From: an uncultured Eubacterium sp.
GTDB lineage: Bacteria > Bacillota > Clostridia > Lachnospirales > Lachnospiraceae
Length of the DNA stretch: 64,000 nucleotides
Reading direction: 5' to 3'
Assembly: GCA_910584875.1 (NCBI GenBank)
Contig: CAJUDA010000013.1
Coordinates: 20,039-84,038 of the forward strand
In this document: positions 40,843 through 49,831 of the stretch, piece after piece
Position numbering within the stretch: position 1 is the first letter of the stretch
Layout of the letters: each line of letters opens with the position of its first letter
Program-made: the position numbers and the translations under genes
Notes under the pieces: generated by a model
The model's database searches: none
The model's input: the letters and a program-made list of their open reading frames with translations, nothing else
Told to the model about the DNA's origin: nothing

Positions 40843-41865
40843 ATGAAGAAAAAACTGATCCTGGGTCTGTTATTTATTGTGATAACAGCCGGATGTACAC
40901 AATGCAGTGGAACGGAAGAAGTTACCTACGAAAAAAAGCTGGCGCGTTCGGGTGGAGTCAGCTATGATGAAAAATATATTACCATAGGATTTATCCAGAC
41001 AGGGAAGGAGTCAGACTGGCGTGATGCCAATACCAGGGATTATCAGAATACCTTTACGAAGGAAAAGGGGTATAATCTGATCTACATTGACGGAAATTCA
41101 GACGCCAGACGTCAGGTGAAGGCGATGCATGACCTGATCTCCCAGGGAGTTGACTATATCATCCTGGATCCTATCGTGGAAGATGGCTGGGATGATATAT
41201 TAAAACTGGCACAGGACAGTAAAATACCTGTATTACTGGCAGACAGAGGTGTCAGCGCAGATCCGTCCCTGTATACATGCTGGATCGGTTCGGATTTTAA
41301 GACAGAGGGCGTCAATGCCGTCAAATGGCTGGCAGATTATCTGGAGAAGCAGGGAAGAAAATCAGAAGATATCAATCTTGTCATTCTGGAGGGGACAAAA
41401 GGGGCTTCCGCCACGATTGGCAGGACAGAAGGACTGCGCAAAGAGATCAGCAGACATAAAAACTGGCACATTCTGGCAAGTGAATGTGGAAACTTTACCC
41501 AGGGCGAGGGAAAGGCGGTAATGGAGCAGATTCTGGAGAAACATAAGGATATTGATGTTCTTATATCAGAAAATGATAATATGATGTTTGGCGCCATGAA
41601 GGCAATGACACAAAAAGATGTCTCTTATGGCGTGGACGGCGATGTCATTACGATCTCTTTTGATGCGCTGGGGGAGGCATTTGAGCGGATGATGACGGGT
41701 GAACTGATGGTGTCGGTGGAGTGCAATCCATTGATCGCAGGATTATGTGAAAAGGTGATCCGTCAGATTGAGGCAGGGCATGAAGTTGCACCAGTCCAGT
41801 ATGTGCAGGAGTCAGTTTTTACCTATAAAAATGCAGGGGAATATAGTAAAGATAGAAAATATTAA
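40843..41865 (+). CDS. Sugar-binding lipoprotein (YtfQ-like)
   Basis: 340 residues with a lipoprotein signal (lipobox ITAGC, Cys at about 18) and a type 1 periplasmic-binding fold (ITIGFIQTGKESDWRDANTR, LISQGVDYIILDPIVEDGWD). This pattern fits the galactofuranose-type YtfQ group. No ABC genes follow; instead the next gene is a membrane diguanylate cyclase, suggesting that this protein senses sugar for a signalling partner rather than for uptake. It is closely similar to the binding protein at 61930. Confidence 0.85.
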   Translation: MKKKLILGLLFIVITAGCTQCSGTEEVTYEKKLARSGGVSYDEKYITIGFIQTGKESDWRDANTRDYQNTFTKEKGYNLIYIDGNSDARRQVKAMHDLISQGVDYIILDPIVEDGWDDILKLAQDSKIPVLLADRGVSADPSLYTCWIGSDFKTEGVNAVKWLADYLEKQGRKSEDINLVILEGTKGASATIGRTEGLRKEISRHKNWHILASECGNFTQGEGKAVMEQILEKHKDIDVLISENDNMMFGAMKAMTQKDVSYGVDGDVITISFDALGEAFERMMTGELMVSVECNPLIAGLCEKVIRQIEAGHEVAPVQYVQESVFTYKNAGEYSKDRKY

Positions 41866-41875
41866 GGGGATGCCT

Positions 41876-43150
41876 ATGAAAAAGTCATTGGGGAAGAGAC
41901 TGTTGTTTCTTGTTTTTTCATTTGTTGTGCTGTTAAGTGTACTCAGTGTAAGCATGAACTATCAGAATTTTGTATCAACGATGGAAGAATCCAGTTATTC
42001 TACAGCCCGTATGGTTGCAGAAACGTGTGCGCTGATCACGGATGGTGATAAACTGGATCCTTATATCAAAACGGGACAGAGAGATACCTATTATTATGAA
42101 ATGTGGAATAAACTGATCGATTACCGGAATGTCAATGAGGATATCGTGCAGCTGATGATCGGATGGTTTGATGAGAGTGGAATGCATTATATTTATGATA
42201 CGGATCTGACGGAAGAGGGAGCTTTTCTGGATGATGTAGAGGCGGTGGATGAAGAACAGCAAAAACGGATGAAAAAGCTGGTTCATGGAGAAGATATCGG
42301 GTACATTACATATCCGGACCGGATCGTCGTATACCGTCCGGTGCTGTCCTCCTATAACCTGCATATGGGCTATGTGATCGTTGGTATATCCACCAAAGAA
42401 TCGAAGCGGGAACAATACTGGTATCTGTTCCGGCTGATCATGGCAGTTCTGATCCTGACGCTGGCTGTCAGTCTATGGTTTATTCTGCGTATCAATCATA
42501 CGATCATTCGTCCTATCAATAACCTTTCGACAGCAGCGGCGAGCTATACCGACGCAGCGGGATCGTCGCAGGAAGATTCGCCTCTGGCACAGCTTCAGAT
42601 CCATACCGGAGATGAGATCGAAGCGCTTTTTCATTCTCTGCGTAAAATGGAATCCGATATTCTGAACTCTTCCAATAGTCTTGCCATAGCGACGTGGAAT
42701 TCTTATCATGACAGCATGACCCAGTTATTCAATAAACGATATCTGGAAAACTGCCGGGCAGCTTTTGAATCGAAATCGTCGGTGGGTATCGTTTATTTTG
42801 ATATAGACAATCTGAAAAAAATGAATGATATCTGCGGGCATGAATCAGGGGACGAAGTGATCATAAAGACGGCAGATTTTGTCCGTAAATACCAGACAGG
42901 AGATAATCCCGGATTCCGTATGGGCGGGGATGAGTTTATGCTTGTTGTCAGCGATAAAACACCGGAGGAAATGCAGGAACTGGAACTCGTTATGAAGGCA
43001 GATCCTCAGACAGTACTGACTCCTCCGGATAAAGAGGTACAGTGCCGGATCGCTATCGGTTATGCCTGCCAGAAGGGCAGTATTGTTTTGGAGAAGCTGA
43101 TCGAAGAGGCGGACCAGAATATGTATAAGGATAAGAAGAGCCATCGTTAA
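41876..43150 (+). CDS. Membrane diguanylate cyclase with sensor domain
   Basis: 424 residues from ATG 41876 (AAGGGGA ahead). Membrane helix at 12-32, an extracellular Cache-like part, a second helix near 180-205, a HAMP-like linker, then a GGDEF domain with an intact GGDEF motif (FRMGGDEFMLV). The inhibitory I-site is not canonical: QTGD stands where RxxD is expected and the spacing is one residue too long. It would make c-di-GMP from GTP at the membrane. In operon with the binding protein upstream, 10 bases apart. Confidence 0.88.
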   Translation: MKKSLGKRLLFLVFSFVVLLSVLSVSMNYQNFVSTMEESSYSTARMVAETCALITDGDKLDPYIKTGQRDTYYYEMWNKLIDYRNVNEDIVQLMIGWFDESGMHYIYDTDLTEEGAFLDDVEAVDEEQQKRMKKLVHGEDIGYITYPDRIVVYRPVLSSYNLHMGYVIVGISTKESKREQYWYLFRLIMAVLILTLAVSLWFILRINHTIIRPINNLSTAAASYTDAAGSSQEDSPLAQLQIHTGDEIEALFHSLRKMESDILNSSNSLAIATWNSYHDSMTQLFNKRYLENCRAAFESKSSVGIVYFDIDNLKKMNDICGHESGDEVIIKTADFVRKYQTGDNPGFRMGGDEFMLVVSDKTPEEMQELELVMKADPQTVLTPPDKEVQCRIAIGYACQKGSIVLEKLIEEADQNMYKDKKSHR

Positions 43151-43927
43151 CTATCTCATGGTTTTCCGGTATCTGGCAGGGGTGATACCGTTTTTCTTGC
43201 GGAACTGCCGGATAAAATGTTCCGTATTGTGGTAGCCGCATGCTTCTGCCACCTCTTCAATGGATTTGCTGGTGGAAGTCAGAAGTTCACTGGCAGACTG
43301 GATACGGCTGTTGATCACATCCGTGATACAGGTTGTATCAAAAAAATGTTTGTAGACAGAGTGGAAATATCCTTCGCTTATGTGCAGGGAGGCTGCCATG
43401 TCAGATACATTCCATTCTGTCTGGGGATTTTGATAAATACATTCTCTCAGGGATGTGAGCTGGTAATAGATTTCAGGATATTCTTTTGTATTGCTCGCAT
43501 CCTCGATTTTATTCAGCAGAGCTGTTGTGAGATGGTCGATGATCCGGTTTTTATTCAGAGATGCACCATAAAATTCAGTATGGATCAGATGGAAGAGCGA
43601 ATAGTATTCCTCTTCATTGTGTAATAGAACGGGTTTCCCATATGGAAAATGGTCAGACAAAACAGAAACAGGCGGCTGGATGTGAAGCCAGTCGTCGATG
43701 TAGGCAGGGAATTCAGGACAATTTAAGGAGGGACCATAGAGATGCTTCTGTCCGGCACGGAAGATGACTGCGACGCCGGGGGGTGTTTCCGTCCAGTCTG
43801 AACCGACAAAAAAACGGGCGGGTGTTTTTACCAGGATCAGGAGCAGGACCGGGTGACCGTGAGGGCGGTCTACCAGAAACTGTCTGTCATGTTTTGTATT
43901 TTCACCGATTTTTGTGATCTGGAGCAT
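43151..43927 (-). CDS. AraC-family transcriptional regulator
   Basis: 258 residues: N-terminal cupin-like effector domain (PHGHPVLLLILVKTPARFFV, FRAGQKHLYGPS) and a C-terminal AraC double helix-turn-helix (WNVSDMAASLHISEGYFHSV, EEVAEACGYHNTEHFIRQFR). Divergent from the DMT-like exporter and GH2 genes, with overlapping promoters, so it probably controls them in response to a glycoside or sugar. Its stop directly adjoins the cyclase gene. Confidence 0.9.
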   Translation of the reverse strand: MLQITKIGENTKHDRQFLVDRPHGHPVLLLILVKTPARFFVGSDWTETPPGVAVIFRAGQKHLYGPSLNCPEFPAYIDDWLHIQPPVSVLSDHFPYGKPVLLHNEEEYYSLFHLIHTEFYGASLNKNRIIDHLTTALLNKIEDASNTKEYPEIYYQLTSLRECIYQNPQTEWNVSDMAASLHISEGYFHSVYKHFFDTTCITDVINSRIQSASELLTSTSKSIEEVAEACGYHNTEHFIRQFRKKNGITPARYRKTMR

Positions 43928-43968
43928 GGGATTCTGCCTCCTATGTGAGAATATATCAATTTTGTATT

Positions 43969-44007
43969 AGTATACTCCATTGCGGATCAACAGTCAAGCC
44001 GTATAAT
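43969..44007. promoter_or_regulatory. Overlapping divergent promoters of AraC and DMT/GH2 genes
   Basis: Plus strand: TTGCGG (43980-43985), 16 bases, TATAAT (44002-44007). Minus strand: TTGACT (43997-43992), 17 bases, TATACT (43974-43969). The two overlap, so use of one excludes the other, a usual arrangement for autoregulated AraC genes. Confidence 0.75.
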
Positions 44008-44051
44008 AGTAGTTATAAAATGTAGTTTTTGAAGAAAGGGAGGAAGAGGTG

Positions 44052-44897
44052 ATGACTGGTGTCCTGCTTACTGTAGTATGCTATACAATCTCATCTTTGG
44101 GGGATAAATATATTTCCTCCAGATTGAAATGTTCTCCGGCTGAATTTGCTTTTATTGTATCTTTTGCGACGATGGTATGGATCGGGATCACATTTCCCAT
44201 TACAGGCTGGGGATTTCCATTCAATATGAGAAATGGTCTGATTTTACTTTTCCTTGCTGTCTGGAAAGTGATGGAGTTTTACACGTCGGCGCTTCTGCTT
44301 AAAACGGTGTCTGCTTATGAACTGAAGGCATGGCTGGGGATTAATATTGTGTGTTCTTATCATTTCAATGTAATGCAGGGAGTATACAGGGCGGATGTAT
44401 GGGTGGCACTTTGTTCTGTCATTCTGCTGATGGGGATCGTTATGATCATGAAGGGACGGGATGAGAGCAGACGGACTGAGGAAGGCAGTTTTGGGAAATT
44501 ATGTCTTTTATTCCTTTTGTTTATCCTTTCAAAATTTTTATACGGACTGATGCTTGGACAGATGACCCAGGGCTGCAGGACGACGTCCGTGTTATTTATT
44601 GTTATGCTTGTCACTGCGTTACTGCAGTTACCGCGTATCCAGGTCAGAGAACTGATGGGAAGAAAGGGGATGGGAGGAGCGGCGCTTACCAGACTTCCCA
44701 ATGCGGCTGGTCTGATCCTGGAAGCCATGATCGCGATGGAGAATATATTTTTATATGCGATGATACAGCCGATACAGCTTGCCCTGCTTTTTGTGGCAAG
44801 TATAGGAAAGAGAGAGCCGATGGGCAGAATGAAACTGGCAGGAAGTCTGTTATGTATTTTATCCGTGTGTGCTATCACGGTGCTGATTTATATATGA
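44052..44897 (+). CDS. DMT/EamA-like membrane transporter
   Basis: 281 residues with about ten membrane helices (LLTVVCYTISSLGDKYISSR, LILLFLAVWKVMEFYTSALL). Start at 44052 with GGGAGGA ahead. The overall plan is that of drug/metabolite transporters. It precedes the GH2 gene in the same transcript, so it may carry a sugar, aglycone or glycoside product. Substrate unknown. Confidence 0.65.
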   Translation: MTGVLLTVVCYTISSLGDKYISSRLKCSPAEFAFIVSFATMVWIGITFPITGWGFPFNMRNGLILLFLAVWKVMEFYTSALLLKTVSAYELKAWLGINIVCSYHFNVMQGVYRADVWVALCSVILLMGIVMIMKGRDESRRTEEGSFGKLCLLFLLFILSKFLYGLMLGQMTQGCRTTSVLFIVMLVTALLQLPRIQVRELMGRKGMGGAALTRLPNAAGLILEAMIAMENIFLYAMIQPIQLALLFVASIGKREPMGRMKLAGSLLCILSVCAITVLIYI

Positions 44898-44911
44898 AAG
44901 GAGAGCTTAGG

Positions 44912-46576
44912 ATGATACGGACATTTGCGACACATAAGATCAGGAGACAGAGGGAGCTGACAGGTTCTCTGTGGAAGTTTTCTCCCTGTCAGGGAGAACA
45001 TAAGGGGGAGGTATATCAGGTGGTGACGCCATGCTGCTGGGAAAGTCATCCGAAGTTTGTCAACTACCGCGGAGAAGGAGAATACACTACGGTGTTTGAA
45101 GCAGGGGGGACGATCCGTCTGGAATTTAAAGGAGTGAGCCATACTGCTGCGGTGTTCCTGGATGGCAGGGAGATCGCAGGACACTATAATGCCTATACGG
45201 GGTTTGACAGTATTGTCAAAAATCTGGCGTCAGGGGAGCATACGCTGACGATCCGGGCTGATAACCGGTTTAGTGAGGACAGTGCCCTCCATATCCCCAA
45301 TGACTATATGTCATACGGAGGCGTGAGCAGACCGGTCGTTCTGGAGGAGGTTGACGATCTTTATATCCGTTATGTCCATGTAACGCCTTACCGGGACGGG
45401 GGAGTATGGAAAGCAAAGCTTGAAATCTGTCTGAAAAATATCAGTGAAATGGAGTTATGTACGGAAGTGAGGGCTGAACTTGCAGGGAAGACCCTGGAAT
45501 GGGGGAGTACAGCTGTTCCGCCGGATGGAGAGACCATAATAAGTGCTTCAGAGACTTTTCAGGATATTCGTACATGGACCCCGGAACAGCCTGATTTATA
45601 TGAAGTGCGTGCCTTGCTTATAAGGGAGGGAAGAGAGACTGATGACCTGACGGACCGGTTTGGTTTCCGGGAGATCACCGTACAGGATAAAGATATCCTG
45701 CTCAATGGAGAGAAGCTGGAGATCCGGGGAGTATGCCGGCATGAAGACCACCCTCAGTTCGGGTGTGCACTGCCTTTTGAGGCGATGGCGGCAGATCTGG
45801 AGCAGATCAAAGATCTGGGGGCAAATTCTGTGCGGACAGCACATTATCCCAACGATGAGCGGTTTCTGGATCTCTGTGATGAGCAGGGGATCCTGATCTG
45901 GGAAGAAAATCATGCCCGGGGTCTGAGTGAAGAGGATATGAGGAACAAGAATTTTGAGAGACAGGCAGAACAGGTGATCCACGAGATGATCGGGGCGCAT
46001 TATAATCATCCATGCATTTACATATGGGGAATCCTGAATGAATGCGCCAGTGACAGTGATTATGGAAAGGACTGCTACCGTAGACAGTTTGAGCTGATCC
46101 GCAGTCTGGATGACTCAAGACCCTGTTCTTTTGCCAGCTGTAAGTTTAAGACGGATCGCTGTTTCGGGCTGCCGGACGTTGTTTCATATAATATCTATCC
46201 GTTATGGTATCATGATACACCGGTGGATGAATATCTGGATGATCTCTATCAGTGGATACAGAACGAGACAGAAGGAAAAGGGAAGCCATTTCTTGTCACA
46301 GAAATCGGCGCCGGAGGGATTTATGGCTGCCGCAATCCAAGGCACTCTAAGTGGACGGAGGAATATCAGGCGGAAACACTGGAAAAACAGCTGACTGCCG
46401 TATTGGATTATAAAGACTGCAGCGGCGTCTATATCTGGCAGTTTTGTGATATCCGTGTCAGTGATGAATGGTTTGGGGGGCGGCCACGGACGATGAACAA
46501 TAAAGGCATCGTGGATGAATACCGCAGACCAAAGCTCTGTTATGAGGTGGTCAGGAGGAAATTTGGTCAGGGCTGA
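44912..46576 (+). CDS. Glycoside hydrolase family 2 enzyme
   Basis: 554 residues: N-terminal sugar-binding jelly roll (RGEGEYTTVFEAGGTIRLEF), Ig-like middle (FGFREITVQDKDILLNGEKL) and TIM barrel. Acid/base Glu377 in WGILNEC and nucleophile Glu464 in LVTEIGAGGIYG are in place. It has the plan of beta-glucuronidase / beta-galactosidase-like enzymes; lack of a signal peptide implies a cytoplasmic substrate. AAAGGAG at 44897-44903. Which sugar it releases cannot be told. Confidence 0.9.
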   Translation: MIRTFATHKIRRQRELTGSLWKFSPCQGEHKGEVYQVVTPCCWESHPKFVNYRGEGEYTTVFEAGGTIRLEFKGVSHTAAVFLDGREIAGHYNAYTGFDSIVKNLASGEHTLTIRADNRFSEDSALHIPNDYMSYGGVSRPVVLEEVDDLYIRYVHVTPYRDGGVWKAKLEICLKNISEMELCTEVRAELAGKTLEWGSTAVPPDGETIISASETFQDIRTWTPEQPDLYEVRALLIREGRETDDLTDRFGFREITVQDKDILLNGEKLEIRGVCRHEDHPQFGCALPFEAMAADLEQIKDLGANSVRTAHYPNDERFLDLCDEQGILIWEENHARGLSEEDMRNKNFERQAEQVIHEMIGAHYNHPCIYIWGILNECASDSDYGKDCYRRQFELIRSLDDSRPCSFASCKFKTDRCFGLPDVVSYNIYPLWYHDTPVDEYLDDLYQWIQNETEGKGKPFLVTEIGAGGIYGCRNPRHSKWTEEYQAETLEKQLTAVLDYKDCSGVYIWQFCDIRVSDEWFGGRPRTMNNKGIVDEYRRPKLCYEVVRRKFGQG

Positions 46577-46599
46577 CGGGCTGGTGCCACAAGGAATAT

Positions 46600-46628
46600 T
46601 TGCTATTTTTCCTAAACAGCAGTATACT
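46600..46628 (+). promoter_or_regulatory. Promoter of DUF3737-like gene
   Basis: TTGCTA (46600-46605), 17 bases, TATACT (46623-46628), 45 bases before the start codon. Confidence 0.6.
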
Positions 46629-46672
46629 TAATAATGAGTAAGAAGGGTAATAAGCGGAAAGGAGTTGCTGCA

Positions 46673-47509
46673 ATGAATAAGGTTACAGGCAAAACATTTG
46701 ATGAAGAAAGGGCATTGTACGGGGCGAGGAATCTGATTGTGGAGGACTGCCGGTTTGACGGTCCGGCAGATGGAGAAAGTGCTTTCAAGGAAGGAAGAGA
46801 CATTCAGGTAGAGAACAACTTTTTCAATCTGCGGTACCCGTTCTGGCATGATGAGGGACTGCAGATCACTGGCTCTGAGATGACAGAGTTTTGCCGGGCG
46901 GCGCTGTGGTATTCGCATAGTATAACGATCACAGATACGAAGCTTCATGGGATCAAAGCCCTGCGGGAATGCAGTGATGTCAGAATGCAGGGCTGTGATA
47001 TCGTTTCACCGGAATTTGGCTGGTCGGTAACAGGACTGGAAATGGAAGACTGCACGGCAGAGAGTGAGTATTTTATGATGAGATCGGATCATCTTACTTT
47101 CCGGAATATGAGGATGAAAGGCAAATATTCGTTTCAGTACATAAGCGATGCCCTGTTTGAAGACTGCATACTGGACACCAAAGATGCATTCTGGCATGCC
47201 AGCAATGTGACAGTGAGGAATTGTACTGTCAAAGGGGAGTATCTTGCCTGGTATTGTGAGAATGTTACGTTTGAAAACTGTAAGATTATGGGAACCCAGC
47301 CCCTCTGCTACTGCAAGGGGCTGAAGCTGGTAAATTGTGAAATGACAGATGCGGATCTGTGTTTTGAAAAATCAGAAGTAGAGGCGACGCTCACTACCCC
47401 GGTAGAGAGCATAAAAAATCCGTTATCCGGCCATATTTATCTGCCGGGCGCAGCTGAGATCATCCGGGATGATGAGAGATCACGGGGAGAGGTGATTTTT
47501 CTGAAATGA
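46673..47509 (+). CDS. DUF3737-like right-handed beta-helix protein
   Basis: 278 residues, start ATG 46673 with AAAGGAG ahead. The sequence shows regular short beta turns (LIVEDCRFDGPADGESAFKE, CTVKGEYLAWYCENVTFENC), a right-handed parallel beta-helix. This is the plan of DUF3737 proteins, widespread in gut Firmicutes and of unknown function. No signal peptide and no clear catalytic residues. It follows the GH2 gene but has its own promoter. Confidence 0.82.
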   Translation: MNKVTGKTFDEERALYGARNLIVEDCRFDGPADGESAFKEGRDIQVENNFFNLRYPFWHDEGLQITGSEMTEFCRAALWYSHSITITDTKLHGIKALRECSDVRMQGCDIVSPEFGWSVTGLEMEDCTAESEYFMMRSDHLTFRNMRMKGKYSFQYISDALFEDCILDTKDAFWHASNVTVRNCTVKGEYLAWYCENVTFENCKIMGTQPLCYCKGLKLVNCEMTDADLCFEKSEVEATLTTPVESIKNPLSGHIYLPGAAEIIRDDERSRGEVIFLK

Positions 47510-47695
47510 AAGGAGGAGGCAAATGAAGTAGTCTTGCAGAAGCAGAACAGATAGCAAAATTTTGACAAAAAGGTAGAAAAATTTTCATAGTTTTGGTATA
47601 ATAAGATCAGATATGTGTTATCGCACTGCCCGGCATATATTAACCAGGGCGGGGGCTGTGTTTTATTTTAGGGGCGGTGCAGAAATGAGGTTGAT

Positions 47696-49729
47696 ATGAG
47701 AAAGGAAGAAAGTAAAGGGGTTACCGGAAAAAGGGGAAAAGGCAAAAAGGACGGTGGATTTGTCAGTATTGAGAAAAAGATTTCTGCCAGATTCGCACAG
47801 ACTATTCTGATCTGCTGTATTGTCTTAGGGGTAGTTACATCTGTTTTAAGTTATATTTCGTCCATCAGCGCAGTATCTAAAACCATTAACAGCACTTCGG
47901 ACATTGCCGCTGATTATGTAAAGGCGGCATTAGAACAGTATAAGGCGATTGCCTATGAGACAGGGAGCATCGCGCGTCTTGCCGATCCGACAAAAACCAA
48001 AGAGGAAAAAGCAGAGATTCTGAACCAGAGGATAAAAGATCATAAATTCGATGGGGGATTTCTTCTGGACGACAAAGGGGTAGACGTGATTACCGGTCAG
48101 AGTTTTTCTGACAGAGATTATTTTAAGGAGGCTATGAAGGGGAATACCTATGTTTCCACTCCCGCTTACAGTGATGTTACAAAAGCGGTATCTTATGCGG
48201 TTTCTGCTCCATTATGGGAGGGAGGCATCCCTGGGACGACTCCGGTCGGCGCTGTTGTGTATATTCCGAATGGGGAGTATCTCAATGACATTATGCGCTC
48301 GATCAAAGTAGGAGAGGGCGGCACGGCATTTATGCTGGATGCCAATGGGATTACGATCGCCGATATTGATTCAAAAAATGTCGGTGTGGAAGACAGTGTA
48401 CATCTGGGGGATACGAATTCAAAGCTTAAAAAGTACAGTTCGATCTGTAAGAAAATGGTTGCCGGAGAGAACGGGACAGGTACTTATTCATACGGTGGTG
48501 TAACGAAGGTCGTTGCCTACTCACCGATCGAGGGTATGAACGGATGGAGTATCGGTGTTGCTGCTGTCCGTAACGAATTTATGGGAATGTTCTTTTTGTC
48601 ACTGATCATTACGGTTGTTTTTGTCATAGCATTTACCATATTTGGCATCCGAAACGGAATCCGGCTTGGTAAGAAGATTGTGCATCCGATCACAACAGTA
48701 GTTGACCGTCTTAAACTTTTGGCAGAGGGAGACCTTCATTCGGCTACACCGATACCAGAGGTCAATGATGAGACAGCAATATTGATGAATAGTCTCGCTG
48801 AGACAACTCAGGATCTGCAGGGAGTGATCACGGAGATTGATGATCATCTGGCTGAGATATCCAACGGTAATTTCCTGATCAATGTTGACAGGGACTTTAA
48901 AGGTGATTTTGCACAGATCAGTGAATCCTTCAGAGGGATCATCCATTCTCTCAGCACTGCTATGAGAAATATCGATGACAATGCAGAATGTGTGCAGCAT
49001 GGAGCTGTGGATCTGTCCGGGGCAGCACAGCTGCTGGCGGAAGGCGCTACGGATCAGGCAAGTGCCATAGAGGAGCTGACAGCCACGATCACGGAAGTTT
49101 CAGAAAAGATATCCATCAATGCCCAAAATGCAGAGAAGACCAGAGAGATCGTCGCCGGTATGGGTGACCAGATCGTGGAAAGCAATGAGCATATGAAGAA
49201 AAATACAGAGGCAATGGACAATATCCGGGTGGCTTCGGATAAAATCGCCGAGATCATCAGCAGTATAGAAGAAATTGCTGACCAGACTTCCCTCCTTGCC
49301 CTGAATGCTTCGATCGAGGCGGCAAAGGCAGGAGATAACGGAAGAGGGTTTGCCGTTGTTGCCACACAGGTCGGCGTCCTGGCGGACCAGAGTTCGGAAG
49401 CAGCGAGAAATACGAAGGATCTGATCCAGAATGCGCTTCTTGCTGTGGATGAGGGAATGCAGCTTGCCAATTCGACAGCGGAGTCCCTGCTTGCGGTTGT
49501 GGATCATGTAAAGGTAGTGAATTCTTCTATGTCGGAGATTGCCGAAGCGTCGGATAACCAGGCGCTGGCGGTATCACAGATCACAGAAGGGATCAACCAG
49601 ATCGCAGGCGTCATTGAATCCAATTCTGCCACTTCGGAAGAAAGTGCAGCATCTTCCCAGGAATTGTCCAGTCAGGCAGATATGCTGAAAGAACTTGTTG
49701 GAAGATTCCAGTATGAAAAGGAAGAATAA
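47696..49729 (+). CDS. Methyl-accepting chemotaxis protein with Cache sensor
   Basis: 677 residues. Polar N-terminus, membrane helix near 35-60, a double-Cache-like extracellular domain (GGFLLDDKGVDVITGQSFSD followed by RDYFKEAMKG), a second helix near 300-320, HAMP, and a signalling domain with the tip IADQTSLLALNASIEAAKAGDNGRGFAVVATQVGVLADQS. The last 20 residues match the chemoreceptor at 34553 in style. Cache domains bind small organic acids, amino acids or sugars. An extended -10 (TTTTGGTATAAT) lies about 110 bases upstream. Confidence 0.9.
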   Translation: MRKEESKGVTGKRGKGKKDGGFVSIEKKISARFAQTILICCIVLGVVTSVLSYISSISAVSKTINSTSDIAADYVKAALEQYKAIAYETGSIARLADPTKTKEEKAEILNQRIKDHKFDGGFLLDDKGVDVITGQSFSDRDYFKEAMKGNTYVSTPAYSDVTKAVSYAVSAPLWEGGIPGTTPVGAVVYIPNGEYLNDIMRSIKVGEGGTAFMLDANGITIADIDSKNVGVEDSVHLGDTNSKLKKYSSICKKMVAGENGTGTYSYGGVTKVVAYSPIEGMNGWSIGVAAVRNEFMGMFFLSLIITVVFVIAFTIFGIRNGIRLGKKIVHPITTVVDRLKLLAEGDLHSATPIPEVNDETAILMNSLAETTQDLQGVITEIDDHLAEISNGNFLINVDRDFKGDFAQISESFRGIIHSLSTAMRNIDDNAECVQHGAVDLSGAAQLLAEGATDQASAIEELTATITEVSEKISINAQNAEKTREIVAGMGDQIVESNEHMKKNTEAMDNIRVASDKIAEIISSIEEIADQTSLLALNASIEAAKAGDNGRGFAVVATQVGVLADQSSEAARNTKDLIQNALLAVDEGMQLANSTAESLLAVVDHVKVVNSSMSEIAEASDNQALAVSQITEGINQIAGVIESNSATSEESAASSQELSSQADMLKELVGRFQYEKEE

Positions 49730-49751
49730 AATTACGTAAAAGATGGATCGT

Positions 49752-49799
49752 AAGCTAATGGCGTTAGTATGGAATAGTACTAATGCTATTAGCTTTTTG
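49752..49799 (+). terminator. Terminator after Cache chemoreceptor
   Basis: AAGCTAATGGCGTTAGTA pairs with TACTAATGCTATTAGCTT, followed by TTTTTG. Confidence 0.85.
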
Positions 49800-49831
49800 T
49801 GGGGATTATTTTATTCATGGAGGGTGTTGTC

